Shown here in pieces: positions 25,249-33,173 of a DNA stretch of 35,077 bases. Source of the stretch: an uncultured Collinsella sp. GTDB taxonomy: Bacteria > Actinomycetota > Coriobacteriia > Coriobacteriales > Coriobacteriaceae. A model generated the notes under the pieces. That model searched no databases, was not told the DNA's origin, and saw nothing but the letters and a program-made list of their open reading frames with translations. The stretch is taken from positions 1 to 35,077 of the forward strand of contig CABQLK010000019.1 of the NCBI GenBank assembly GCA_902465015.1. Reading direction: 5' to 3'. How positions within the stretch are numbered: position 1 is the first letter of the stretch; each line of letters starts with the position of its first letter. The position numbers and the translations under genes are program-made.

Positions 25249-27489
25249 GTGGCAAAGAAGAAGACGAAGAACCAGCCGAAGAAAAAGCAGGTCAACGCCG
25301 AGAACGTCATCGGCCTGCACTCCGAGGTCACCGACCAGCCGATCACGCAGACGCTCGAGGTCAACTACATGCCCTACGCCATGAGCGTCAACGTCTCGCG
25401 TGCGTTCCCCGAGATCGACGGCTTTAAGCCCTCGCACCGCAAGCTGCTCTACACCATGTACAAGATGGGTCTGCTCAAGGGCGAGCGCCAGAAGAGCGCC
25501 AACATCGTGGGCCAGACCATGAAGCTCAACCCGCACGGCGACGCCGCGATCTACGAGACGATGGTGCGCCTGGCCACCGGCAACGAGGCACTGCTCGCCC
25601 CCTTCGTGGAGTCGAAGGGCAACTTTGGCAAGTACTATTCGGGCGACCTGAGCTACGCCGCCTCGCGTTATACCGAGGCCAAGCTCTCCCCCATCAGCGC
25701 CGAGATCTTCAAGGACATCGACAAGGACCCGGTCGACTTCGTCGACAGCTACGACGGCGCCATGAAGGAGCCGCGCCTGCTGCCCACCACGTTCCCCAAC
25801 ATCCTTGTCTCGGCCAACAAGGGCATCGGCGTCGCTATGGCGTCCGACATTTGCGGTTTCAACCTCAACGAGGTCTGCACCGCCACGATGCACTACCTGC
25901 AGGATCCCAACTGCGACCTGCTCGAGTACATGCCCATGCCCGACTTCTCGACCGGCGGCGAGATCATCTACCGCCGCGAGGAGATGGAGAAGATTGTCGA
26001 GACCGGTCTCGGCAGCTTCCAAATCCGCTCCCGCTGGCGCTGGATTCCCGAAGAGCGCATCATCGAGGTCTACGAGATCCCCTACACCACCAAGACCGAT
26101 GTCATCATCGAGCGCATCGTCAAGCTCTCCAAGGAGGGCAAGGTCAAGGAGATCGCCGACATCCGCGACGAGACCGACCTTTCGGGTCTGCGTATCGCCA
26201 TCGACCTTAAGCGCGGCGTCGACCCCGACAAGCTCATGGCCAAGCTCTATCGCTCGACCACGCTGCAGGATTCGTTCTCGTGCAACTTTAACGTGCTGGT
26301 CGATGGTTACCCTCGCGTTATGGGCGTGCGCCAGATCCTGCACGAGTGGGTCAAGTGGCGTATTGAGTCCACGCGTCGCCGCATTAACTTTGACCTGGGA
26401 AAAAAGTCCGAGCGCCTGCACCTGCTGCACGGCCTCGAGGCGATTCTGCTCGACATCGACAAGGCCATCGCCATCATCCGTGGCACCAAGCTCGAGGCCG
26501 AGGTCGTGCCCAACCTTATGCGCGGCTTCGACATCGACGAGACCCAGGCCGAGTTTGTTGCCGAGCTCAAGCTCCGCAACATCAACGAGGAGTACATCCT
26601 CAACCGCACCAAGGACATCGCTAAGCTTGAGGGCGAGATTGCCGAGCTTGAGGAGATCCTCTCCAGCGAGGAGAACATCAAGAAGGTCATCAGCGACGAG
26701 CTAGCCGCGGTCAACAAGAAGTACGTGATGCCGCGCCGCACGGGCAGGATCGAGCCCCATGAGGTTATCGAGGTAAGCATGGAGCCCGAGGTCGAAGAGT
26801 ACCCGGTTACCATTATGCTCTCGCGCGAGGGCTATCTCAAAAAGATGACGGACCGTGTGCTCAAGAAGGCCACCACGCTCAAGTACAAAGACGGTGACAA
26901 GCCCTTTATCGAGTTCCCGTCCTCCAACACGCACGAGCTGCTCGTGTTTACCAACAAGAGCCAGGTGTACAAGTGCAAGGTTGCGGCATTTGAGGACACC
27001 AAGTCGGCCCAGCTGGGCTCGTACCTGCCGACCGATCTTGAGATGGAACCCGACGAGAATGTCATCTGGGTCATCGACCCTGAGGACTACAAGGCCGACG
27101 TGCTGTTTGTCTTTGAAAACGGCCGCGTGGTGCGTGTCGCACTTGCCGGATACGTCACCAAAACCAACCGCAAGCGCCTCAAGAACGCCATCTACGGTGG
27201 CAGCAAGCTGCTGTATGCCCAGGTGCTCAAGGAAGATCGCGACATCGCGCTGGTCTCGAGTGACTACCGCCTGATGAACTTCAACACGTCGCTGCTCAAG
27301 ACCAAGACGACCACCAACACGCAGGGCGTCCAGGCCTTTACGGCCAAGAAGGGCCGCTCGGTCACCACCGTCGGCACGACCGAGGAGATTCTTGGCGCCG
27401 GCGTCTCGGCCGAGAAGTTCACCGCGCAGAGCCTGCCTTCTGCCGGTGCCCTCATGAAGGAAAACGACATGCCGAGCCTGTTTGACTAG
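25249..27489 (+). CDS. Type IIA topoisomerase A subunit (GyrA/ParC-like)
   Basis: A 746-residue DNA-cleavage subunit, partner of the preceding gene. The winged-helix/tower core carries the catalytic tyrosine Tyr141 in ASRYTEAKLSP. The family segment KPSHRKLLYTMYKMGLLKGE (60-79) stands where quinolone-determining residues lie, and GNFGKYYSGDLSYAAS replaces the usual GNFGSxDGDxAAAM. A coiled-coil follows at about 440-490 (KLEGEIAELEEILSS). The C-terminal part from about 505 contains beta-propeller-like strands (GRVVRVALAGYVTKTNR) but no clear GyrA box, so it is more ParC-like. It starts with GTG at 25249 after AGAGGA. An intrinsic terminator follows, so the two genes form a complete unit. Confidence 0.87.
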   Translation: MAKKKTKNQPKKKQVNAENVIGLHSEVTDQPITQTLEVNYMPYAMSVNVSRAFPEIDGFKPSHRKLLYTMYKMGLLKGERQKSANIVGQTMKLNPHGDAAIYETMVRLATGNEALLAPFVESKGNFGKYYSGDLSYAASRYTEAKLSPISAEIFKDIDKDPVDFVDSYDGAMKEPRLLPTTFPNILVSANKGIGVAMASDICGFNLNEVCTATMHYLQDPNCDLLEYMPMPDFSTGGEIIYRREEMEKIVETGLGSFQIRSRWRWIPEERIIEVYEIPYTTKTDVIIERIVKLSKEGKVKEIADIRDETDLSGLRIAIDLKRGVDPDKLMAKLYRSTTLQDSFSCNFNVLVDGYPRVMGVRQILHEWVKWRIESTRRRINFDLGKKSERLHLLHGLEAILLDIDKAIAIIRGTKLEAEVVPNLMRGFDIDETQAEFVAELKLRNINEEYILNRTKDIAKLEGEIAELEEILSSEENIKKVISDELAAVNKKYVMPRRTGRIEPHEVIEVSMEPEVEEYPVTIMLSREGYLKKMTDRVLKKATTLKYKDGDKPFIEFPSSNTHELLVFTNKSQVYKCKVAAFEDTKSAQLGSYLPTDLEMEPDENVIWVIDPEDYKADVLFVFENGRVVRVALAGYVTKTNRKRLKNAIYGGSKLLYAQVLKEDRDIALVSSDYRLMNFNTSLLKTKTTTNTQGVQAFTAKKGRSVTTVGTTEEILGAGVSAEKFTAQSLPSAGALMKENDMPSLFD

Positions 27490-27526
27490 GTACCACGGCA
27501 ACGAGATCGTTAGATACTTCGCAAAG

Positions 27527-27576
27527 CGACGAGGCCCGGAACGCAACGGCATTGCGCCCGGGACTCGTCGTTTTTC
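27527..27576 (+). terminator. Intrinsic terminator of the topoisomerase operon
   Basis: CGACGAGGCCCGG (27527-27539) pairs, with small mismatches, with CCCGGGACTCGTCG (27557-27570), followed by TTTTTCTT. It lies 38 bases after the stop codon. Confidence 0.9.
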
Positions 27577-27586
27577 TTCTCAACTA

Positions 27587-27635
27587 TTTTTTAACGCAGA
27601 TAAATTGATTTCTGCTTATTTTTCTGCGTAAAAAA
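27587..27635. promoter_or_regulatory. AT-rich inverted repeat upstream of the ATPase gene
   Basis: TTTTTTAACGCAGA (27587-27600) is complementary, with one extra base, to TCTGCGTAAAAAA (27623-27635). A third TCTGC lies between them. It is either a second terminator or, with the nearby tandem repeats, part of an operator region for the ATPase gene. Confidence 0.45.
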
Positions 27636-27671
27636 TGTCAGCGTCACTGCTTCGATGCCCTTTGGTCAGTC

Positions 27672-27728
27672 GTTAGCAAAACTTGCAAAAGTTAGCAAAA
27701 CTTGCAAAAATTAGCAAAACTTGCAAAG
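27672..27728 (+). repeat. Three tandem 19-bp repeats, iteron-like
   Basis: Units start at 27672, 27691 and 27710, each reading (G/A)TTAGCAAAACTTGCAAA, with the last base differing in the third. Each contains the small dyad GCAA-AAC-TTGC. The array ends inside the ribosome binding site (AAAGGAG) of the ATPase gene, so a protein bound to it would block expression. Confidence 0.85.
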
Positions 27729-27736
27729 GAGCTACC

Positions 27737-28831
27737 ATGGAGTACAGCAAGAACCCCTTTACCCCGACGTTCGGAAGCGTCCCTCCCTTTCTAGCGGGTC
27801 GCGAGCATATCCTGCGTGACATCAACCGTGGCTTTATCAACGGCCCGGGAGATCCCAACCTGTCGACCATTTTTACTGGCGCAAGGGGAACGGGCAAGAC
27901 GGCGCTTCTCTCGCTCCTTTCAGAAACGGCGCTTGAACACGACTGGATCGCAGCAAATGTCTCCGCCATGCCAGGCATGCTCGAAGATATTATCGAGCGA
28001 ACCAAAGAAGCCGCAGATAGCTACCTCTCACAGCCTCACGCGCGCATAAACGGTGTTCAAATTGGCCCAGTGGGCATCGATTGGACATATGCTCAAGAGG
28101 CTCAGGGCAACTGGCGCACGCGCATGAATGGCATCTTTAAGCAACTCGAAAAACATGACATCGGACTTCTCATCACCATCGATGAAGTCACCGTCGATCT
28201 CGAAGAAATGCTTCAATTTGCCTCTGTTTACCAGCACTTTGTACGCGAAGGTAAAAAAGTTGCCCTACTCATGGCAGGACTGCCCTACAAAGTATCGGCG
28301 TTGCTGCGTAACGATTCCGTCTCGTTCCTCAGGCGTTCCCAATATCATCAGTTGGGACGAATCACTGACGTTGAAATTGCAAACGCATTCCGCAAAACCG
28401 TTGAGGCCGGAGGCCGCTCAATCACGCCAGAAGCGCTCGAGGATGCCGTGAAGGCCGTCGACGGATTTCCCTATATGATGCAGCTCGTCGGATATCGCAC
28501 ATGGGATGTTTCGGAGAACTCGCCCAAAATCAGTGCACCTGATGTACAGCAGGGTTCTCTGCTTGCCCGTATGGAGCTGCGCGATCGAATTCTCGAAACG
28601 ACCTATCGGGAGCTTTCCGATAAAGACATTGAGTTTTTGCTCGCGATGCTGCCCGATTCTGGCCCCAGCAGGGTCTCGGAGATAGCCAAACGCATGGGCG
28701 TCGCCAGCAACTACGCAAGCCAATACAAACGCCGCCTCCTCGAGGACGGCGTTATCGGGGAACGTGGACGTGGCCTCGTCGGCTTCGACATCCCCGCGTT
28801 CAGGGAGTTCCTGAGCGAGAAGGCCTCCTAG
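27737..28831 (+). CDS. AAA/STAND-like ATPase with C-terminal winged helix
   Basis: A 364-residue cytoplasmic ATPase of the archaeal-ATPase/Orc1-Cdc6-like group. Walker A GARGTGKT is at 48-55, Walker B LLITIDEV at about 151-158, and a sensor-like LMAGLPYK follows. The lid region carries EALEDAVKAVDGFPYMMQLV. The last 80 residues are a winged helix (VSEIAKRMGVASNYASQYKR, then RLLEDGVIGERGRGLVGF). The start at 27737 (MEYSKNPF) has AAAGGAG five bases upstream and lies just after the tandem repeats; the longer frame from 27683 reads through the repeats. Such single-gene ATPases with a DNA-binding end are common in gut anaerobes and of unknown function; regulation or defence are possible. It stands alone between two terminators. 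Confidence 0.8.
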   Translation: MEYSKNPFTPTFGSVPPFLAGREHILRDINRGFINGPGDPNLSTIFTGARGTGKTALLSLLSETALEHDWIAANVSAMPGMLEDIIERTKEAADSYLSQPHARINGVQIGPVGIDWTYAQEAQGNWRTRMNGIFKQLEKHDIGLLITIDEVTVDLEEMLQFASVYQHFVREGKKVALLMAGLPYKVSALLRNDSVSFLRRSQYHQLGRITDVEIANAFRKTVEAGGRSITPEALEDAVKAVDGFPYMMQLVGYRTWDVSENSPKISAPDVQQGSLLARMELRDRILETTYRELSDKDIEFLLAMLPDSGPSRVSEIAKRMGVASNYASQYKRRLLEDGVIGERGRGLVGFDIPAFREFLSEKAS

Positions 28832-28861
28832 CGCGTCGAGATTGTCCGCAAGGGCATCAAT

Positions 28862-28925
28862 GCATGGCAATCAGTAATCCTCTTGGTAAGGGAAGTAGGC
28901 TTTCCGCCAACGCTGATTGCCATGC
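28862..28925. terminator. Long-range inverted repeat between convergent genes
   Basis: GCATGGCAATCAG (28862-28874) is perfectly complementary to 28913-28925, enclosing 38 bases with a smaller GGAAG/CTTTCC pairing. It lies between the stop codons at 28831 and 28939. There is no strong T-tract. It probably acts as a bidirectional 3' structure. Confidence 0.6.
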
Positions 28926-28938
28926 GCTCCTCTTGTCC

Positions 28939-29469
28939 TTAGGCGAGCTTGCGGGCGAGCTCGCGCACCTCTTCCAACTTGGGCGAGGAGGCCATGCTGT
29001 CGCGCTCGGTCATACCGCTGATGGTGATAATGCCTTGGTCCTCCCACTTGCAGTACGCGCAGGTTGACTTGTACATAGCGATCGCCGCATCATAGACGCC
29101 CTCGCTGTGGCTATCGAGCAAAAGGGCCGTCTTGGTGAACGGGAAGCCCGTGGCACCGAAGGCGTACAGGCGGTCAATAGCGGCTTTCTCCTGCGCAGTA
29201 ATATCAAACCAGTAGATAGGCGAAGCGAAGACAGCCATATCGGCGTCTTTCAGCGACTCGATCACATCGGCCATGTCATCCTTCTGCACACAGGTGCCCT
29301 CATGGGTAAAGCAGTACTGGCATCCCAGGCAACCAGCGATCTTTTTGCCGGCAACACGGATGACCTCGACCGTATTGCCGTCCTCACGCGCGGTCTCGGC
29401 AAACGCCTCGACCATGGTGTCGGTATTGGCGCCCTTGCGCGGGCTACCACTCAATACAACGATTTTCAT
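28939..29469 (-). CDS. NAD(P)H-dependent FMN oxidoreductase, Cys-rich flavodoxin fold
   Basis: A 176-residue cytoplasmic flavoprotein of the NADPH-dependent FMN reductase/iron-sulfur flavoprotein group. The FMN phosphate loop is SGSPRKGANTD (7-17). FASPIYWFDITAQ at about 81-93 lies near the isoalloxazine ring. A cysteine cluster GCLGCQYC (Cys47, Cys50, Cys53) with Cys60 could hold an Fe-S cluster or act as redox thiols, and a CAYC pair lies near 136-139. The substrate is unknown; quinones, nitro-compounds or electron carriers are usual. The ATG at 29469 has GGAGAGGG about six bases upstream. No operon partner. Confidence 0.85.
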   Translation of the reverse strand: MKIVVLSGSPRKGANTDTMVEAFAETAREDGNTVEVIRVAGKKIAGCLGCQYCFTHEGTCVQKDDMADVIESLKDADMAVFASPIYWFDITAQEKAAIDRLYAFGATGFPFTKTALLLDSHSEGVYDAAIAMYKSTCAYCKWEDQGIITISGMTERDSMASSPKLEEVRELARKLA

Positions 29470-29673
29470 AGGATTCCCTCTCCTTCATGCTGCAGGCGCG
29501 CAGCATGTTTTCTTGTAACCAAAACGAATGGAGTTAATCAATCGCCAGCAGGCCATATCTCTTGTTCAAGTTCCCTAAAGAAGCTCAAGACGATTACGAT
29601 TGCCTTATACAACGTCGAAAATCAAAGAGGAGCCATAGCAACGTCGCCTGCCTGAAATGGCACGCGGTCAAAA

Positions 29674-30228
29674 TCAACTACGGGGATCGTGACGAGCCGA
29701 TACCGCTCGCATGCCCCCTTCGGAATAGGCGCTGAGCAGTTCCTGGGCGTGGGCGAACTCGGGCCCTCGCCTCCAACCAAGCAGGCGGTTGACCGCGAGA
29801 TTTCCCTGGACGTTGTGGACGAAGAGCAGATAGGCGTCCTCGCGCGAAAGCCCGGTCTCCTCCATGATCGAGGGAACCATCTGCTCGGCGCCGCGCTCGA
29901 CGACGCGCTGTGCCACCCGGGCGTACGCGTCGTCATCCGAGTAGAGCAGATAATAGTCATCATTTGCCGGCGGGCGCTGGCAGAGGGCGCCCGCCTCCGT
30001 TCCCTCAAGCGGCGGCGCCGCCGCCAGGGCCTCGTCGATAAGTGCGTCGAGCAGCGCGAACTTGTCCTCGTAGTGCAGATAAAACGTGCCGCGGTTGATA
30101 TCGGCGCGGCGGCAGATATCCGCTACCGTCATCTTCGCGAAGCCGACCTCGGCCAGCAGCGCGAAGAACGCCTCCCGTATGACCGAGAGCGTATAGCGTC
30201 GGCGACGGTCTATCTTCCCCGTTTCCAT
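29674..30228 (-). CDS. TetR-family regulator divergent from the sirtuin operon
   Basis: A 184-residue regulator. The N-terminal domain has YTLSVIREAFFALLAEVGFA, then KMTVADICRRADINRGTFYL with HYEDK at its end, the standard TetR recognition helix. The C-terminal effector domain is unlike that of the TetR at 6042. The start at 30228 (METGKID) has GGAGGGG close upstream; the longer frame to 30255 has none. It is 143 bases from the first sirtuin gene in the opposite direction, so it is the likely repressor of the three-gene sirtuin operon. Its ligand is unknown. Confidence 0.85.
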   Translation of the reverse strand: METGKIDRRRRYTLSVIREAFFALLAEVGFAKMTVADICRRADINRGTFYLHYEDKFALLDALIDEALAAAPPLEGTEAGALCQRPPANDDYYLLYSDDDAYARVAQRVVERGAEQMVPSIMEETGLSREDAYLLFVHNVQGNLAVNRLLGWRRGPEFAHAQELLSAYSEGGMRAVSARHDPRS

Positions 30229-30371
30229 TACCCCTCCAATTGCAACGCTCGACAATGCCCAGCAAACGCTCGTTTATCGACAGCGCTTCAAAGCTGTTCA
30301 TTGCTCTGTCGTAAATCAACATGGATACTTTTTATAGACACCTGTTTATTGTAATTGAAAGAGGGCTTTGG
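30229..30371. promoter_or_regulatory. Divergent control region of tetR and the sirtuin operon
   Basis: TTTATCGACAG (30273-30283) and CTGTCGTAAAT (30306-30316) form an imperfect inverted pair whose centres are about 33 bases apart. The rest is AT-rich (TTTTTATAGACACCTG around 30329). Promoter boxes cannot be assigned with confidence. Confidence 0.4.
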
Positions 30372-31337
30372 ATGACTTTTTACGAGCAGCTCGTTGTCGA
30401 GCTCACCAACCGATCGTTTTCCCTTCAGGCCGCCTACCGCAGCGGCGGCACGCCCTATGAGCTGAGTGACCGCGAGTCCGAGCCCTACGACCAGCAAATC
30501 AAGGACTTCGCCCACATGATCGAGGAAGCCGATTGCGTGCTGATGGGCGGGGCCTCCGGGCTCTCCGCGGCGGGCGGCGGCGACTTCTACTACGAGGACA
30601 ACGCGACCTATCGCAGGCATTTCGGCAAATTCGCCGAACGCTACGGTTTCAAGGGCGCTTTCGAGGGGTCGTTCTACCGCTGGCCCACCGCCGAGGCGCG
30701 CTGGGGATACCTCGCCACCTTCCTCGACACTACGCTCAACGCCCCACTACGCAAGCCCTACAAGGACCTCGACGCTATTCTCGCCGAGAAGGATTTCTTC
30801 GTGCTCACCACCAACCAAGACACGCAGTTTGTGAAGCTCTATCCCTGGGAGAAGGTGGCCGAGATCCAAGGTGACCACCGCTTCTTTCAGTGCTCCCGCT
30901 GTTGCACTGACGAGGTGTGGGACGCGGTCGAGCCGGTCTCCCGCATGGTAGAGGCCATAGGAGACGGCCTTGAGGTTCCGACGGAGCTCGTGCCGCGCTG
31001 CCCGCGCTGCGGGGCAGAGGCGTTCCCCTGGGTTCGCGGCTACGGCAACTTCCTGCAGGGCGAGCTCTACGAGGAGCAATACCACAAGGTGTCCGACTGG
31101 CTCGACGCGCACGCGCGGCAGAGGATTCTTTTCCTCGAGCTGGGCGTGGGCCGCATGACGCCCGCGTTTATCCAGGAGCCGTTCTGGGCCCTCACGGCGC
31201 AGTTGCCGCAGGCTAGCTACATTGCCGTGAACAACAAGACGCAGTTTCTCCCCCGCGCGATCGAGGATCGGGGGCTCGCCGTTCGCGCCGACATCGCCGA
31301 CGTGCTCGCCGACGTGCGCAAGACGCTGGGGAGATAG
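30372..31337 (+). CDS. SirTM-like Sir2-family protein, first of three
   Basis: A 321-residue Rossmann-fold NAD-binding protein. GGASGLSAAGG (59-69) is the Sir2 NAD loop and TTNQDTQF (146-153) replaces the classical TQNID. IQGDHRFFQC (165-174) puts Gln166 where deacetylase sirtuins have the catalytic His. A zinc ribbon follows (Cys174, Cys177 or 178, Cys210, Cys213). Later comes FLELGVG-RMTPAFI. The Gln-for-His change and QGD-FQCS pattern match class M (SirTM) sirtuins, which ADP-ribosylate proteins rather than deacetylate them. The start at 30372 (MTFYEQL) has GAGGG about seven bases upstream. Three bases separate its stop from the next gene. The biochemical activity is inferred. Confidence 0.8.
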   Translation: MTFYEQLVVELTNRSFSLQAAYRSGGTPYELSDRESEPYDQQIKDFAHMIEEADCVLMGGASGLSAAGGGDFYYEDNATYRRHFGKFAERYGFKGAFEGSFYRWPTAEARWGYLATFLDTTLNAPLRKPYKDLDAILAEKDFFVLTTNQDTQFVKLYPWEKVAEIQGDHRFFQCSRCCTDEVWDAVEPVSRMVEAIGDGLEVPTELVPRCPRCGAEAFPWVRGYGNFLQGELYEEQYHKVSDWLDAHARQRILFLELGVGRMTPAFIQEPFWALTAQLPQASYIAVNNKTQFLPRAIEDRGLAVRADIADVLADVRKTLGR

Positions 31338-31340
31338 CGC

Positions 31341-32039
31341 ATGGAGACGGCGAAAGCAGTTCGCATAGGCAGGGCACTTTCCGAGGCGGATCTTGTCATC
31401 ATCGGCGCTAGCAACGGACTCGACATGGCGGAAGGACTCAACCTTTTCTGCGCCGACGCCCATTTCCGGGAGGCGTACGGCGATCTCGCCCAGGCAGACG
31501 GCATCGGCTGCATACTGCAGGGACTCGCCTCCCCGGATGCCGGCGTGCGACGCCGATGGGCCGAGCGGTTCCATCAAAAGGAGTATCTCGAATATAAGCC
31601 CAGCCCGCTCATGAACGGGCTTCGGCATCTTACGGAGCACGCCGACACCTTCGTGATCACGTGTAATATCGACGGGCACTTCACGCGCGCAGGGTTCGAC
31701 GAGAGCCGCGTGCTCGAGACGGAGGGGAGCACGCGCACGTCGATCGACGAGCTGCGCCTCGCTCATCCAGACGCCATCGCCACAGCTCAGTTCGAAGAGC
31801 TTGCGCGCCTTGTGCGCACCCATCGCAACGGCAGGGTCGCCATCCTCGAACTTGGCGTGGGACTGCGCAACGGCGTCATAAAGCACATGCTCGCCCAGAT
31901 CGCAAACGCCTGCGAGCACGCCACCTACATCGTGTTCAACTACAGTCAGGCCATGGCGCCCGACGCATCGTGCGAGACAATTCTCGTTGACGGCGATATG
32001 GCCCCGGCTTTCGAGGAGATCGCCCGATGCCGCCCCTAG
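31341..32039 (+). CDS. Zinc-less divergent Sir2-like protein, second of three
   Basis: A 232-residue protein clearly related to its neighbours but shortened. It retains an NAD-loop-like GASNGLDMAEG (22-32), TCNIDGHFTRAG (107-118, nearer the classical sirtuin motif than its neighbours), and ILELGVG (168-174). ETEGS (126-130) puts Glu at the position of the catalytic His or SirTM Gln. The zinc ribbon with its four cysteines is absent, as is the substrate loop around it. It may be a pseudo-enzyme or regulatory subunit, or bind a nucleotide without sirtuin chemistry. It follows the first gene by three bases and overlaps the third by 13 bases, so all three are translationally coupled. Confidence 0.72.
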   Translation: METAKAVRIGRALSEADLVIIGASNGLDMAEGLNLFCADAHFREAYGDLAQADGIGCILQGLASPDAGVRRRWAERFHQKEYLEYKPSPLMNGLRHLTEHADTFVITCNIDGHFTRAGFDESRVLETEGSTRTSIDELRLAHPDAIATAQFEELARLVRTHRNGRVAILELGVGLRNGVIKHMLAQIANACEHATYIVFNYSQAMAPDASCETILVDGDMAPAFEEIARCRP

Positions 32040-33070
32040 AAAGAGATGCGAATAGGCTTCGAGGCCTTATCGACGATGCCGACGCCATCATCGTCGGCAT
32101 CGGCTCGGGCATGTCGAGCGCCGCGGGGTTCAACCATTACAACCGCGCGGGCATGACGCGTGCCGGGGTGGAGGACTGGCAGCAGGCATTTGGCTTCAAG
32201 AGCCTTTTCGACGGTTTCTATCACCTCTACCCCAGCCTCGAGCAGCAATGGGCCTACTATGCGCGATATATCGATTTCATGCTGCGCGAGCCGGCCTCAG
32301 AGCCCTACCTCGACCTGCGATCCCTCATCGGCAATAAGGACTACTTCATCCTGAGTACCAATGTGGACACCCAAGTCGAGAAGGCGTTTCCCGTCGAGAG
32401 GACCTGCAACTATCAGGGAAGCTTCGCGCACCTTCAATGCAAGCAGCCATGCTGCGACGAGCTCTTCGACGCGGGCCCCTACGTTGAGCGCATGCTCGCA
32501 GGCATGGCGGGATTCGAAATCCGCAGCGAGGATGTCCCCCGATGCCCGTACTGCGGCTGGCAGCTTGTGCCGTGGGTACGCGACGACACGTTTCTGCAGG
32601 GCACCGCATGGCGCGAGGGCCTCGAACGATATGAGCACTTCGTGCGCGAGCACGGTAGTAGCCGCGTGCTGTTGCTGGAGCTCGGCGTGGGCGAGATGAC
32701 CCCCGGCATCATCACGCTCCCGTTCTGGAGCATGACCGCAAAGCTGCCGAATGCGCACCTGCTGAGCGTAAACATCTCGGGCGACTCGACACCACTACAG
32801 CTCGGAAGTAAGGCGGAGGCGATCCAGGCCGATTTGGGCGCACTGCTCTCGGCGGCACGGGCGGGCGACGAGCAGCGCGATCCACGGAGCTCCTTCGGCC
32901 GCCCATACGGCGACGGCGTTTCCCGTGCGGACGCGAACGGCCCTGCGTGCCCTATCGAGCGATATCCCCGTATGACGCTCAGAACTCCTGCTCGCCGAAC
33001 AGCCACCTCGCGAGGTCCAGCACGAGAGCGCCCTCCCGGGTATAGGGTTCATGCCTCGTGCGGGCGATGA
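32027..33070 (+). CDS. SirTM-like Sir2-family protein, third of three, with a replaced C-terminus
   Basis: A 347-residue frame. Residues 1-280 are a SirTM-like sirtuin: GIGSGMSSAAGF (24-35), STNVDTQ (110-116), YQGSFAHLQC with Gln130 in place of the catalytic His, zinc cysteines 138, 142/143, 173 and 176, then LLELGVGEMTPGI and SVNISGDSTPLQL. The expected protein ends near residue 280. The last 65 or so residues are Arg/Pro/Ser-rich and lie partly antisense to a fragment of an ATPase gene (32979-33173), so they look like read-through past a deletion or insertion junction near 32880. The start at 32027 overlaps the previous gene by 13 bases. Confidence 0.75.
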   Translation: MPPLERDANRLRGLIDDADAIIVGIGSGMSSAAGFNHYNRAGMTRAGVEDWQQAFGFKSLFDGFYHLYPSLEQQWAYYARYIDFMLREPASEPYLDLRSLIGNKDYFILSTNVDTQVEKAFPVERTCNYQGSFAHLQCKQPCCDELFDAGPYVERMLAGMAGFEIRSEDVPRCPYCGWQLVPWVRDDTFLQGTAWREGLERYEHFVREHGSSRVLLLELGVGEMTPGIITLPFWSMTAKLPNAHLLSVNISGDSTPLQLGSKAEAIQADLGALLSAARAGDEQRDPRSSFGRPYGDGVSRADANGPACPIERYPRMTLRTPARRTATSRGPARERPPGYRVHASCGR

Positions 33071-33173
33071 AAACCTTCGGGAACGCATCCCTGACGGACA
33101 GCAGCGGCGCGAGCTCCCTCTCGATTTCGAAACTCGAGATGTTTTTAAGTTTCGAAACTGAGGGGCGATGCAC
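32979..33173 (-). pseudogene. C-terminal remnant of an ATP-binding protein gene
   Basis: A 64-codon minus-strand frame ends in KVFIARTRHEPYTREGALVL, then DLARWLFGEQEF. This resembles the C-terminal end of the AAA-type ATPases with a DUF234/DUF4143-like tail that are common in gut anaerobes. The Walker motifs and most of the gene are missing, and no ribosome binding site is visible. It overlaps the anomalous 3' end of the third sirtuin gene. The family match is from memory of the ending only, so it is tentative. Confidence 0.4.

Noticed and set aside
24241..26430. A 729-codon minus-strand frame across the two topoisomerase genes
   Set aside because: It spans the gap between two motif-complete genes on the other strand and is explained by GC-rich codon use. 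The Leu/Val/His-rich product matches nothing.
27672..27728. Tandem repeats as a small CRISPR array
   Set aside because: The 19-base units are contiguous, with no spacers, and no cas genes are nearby.
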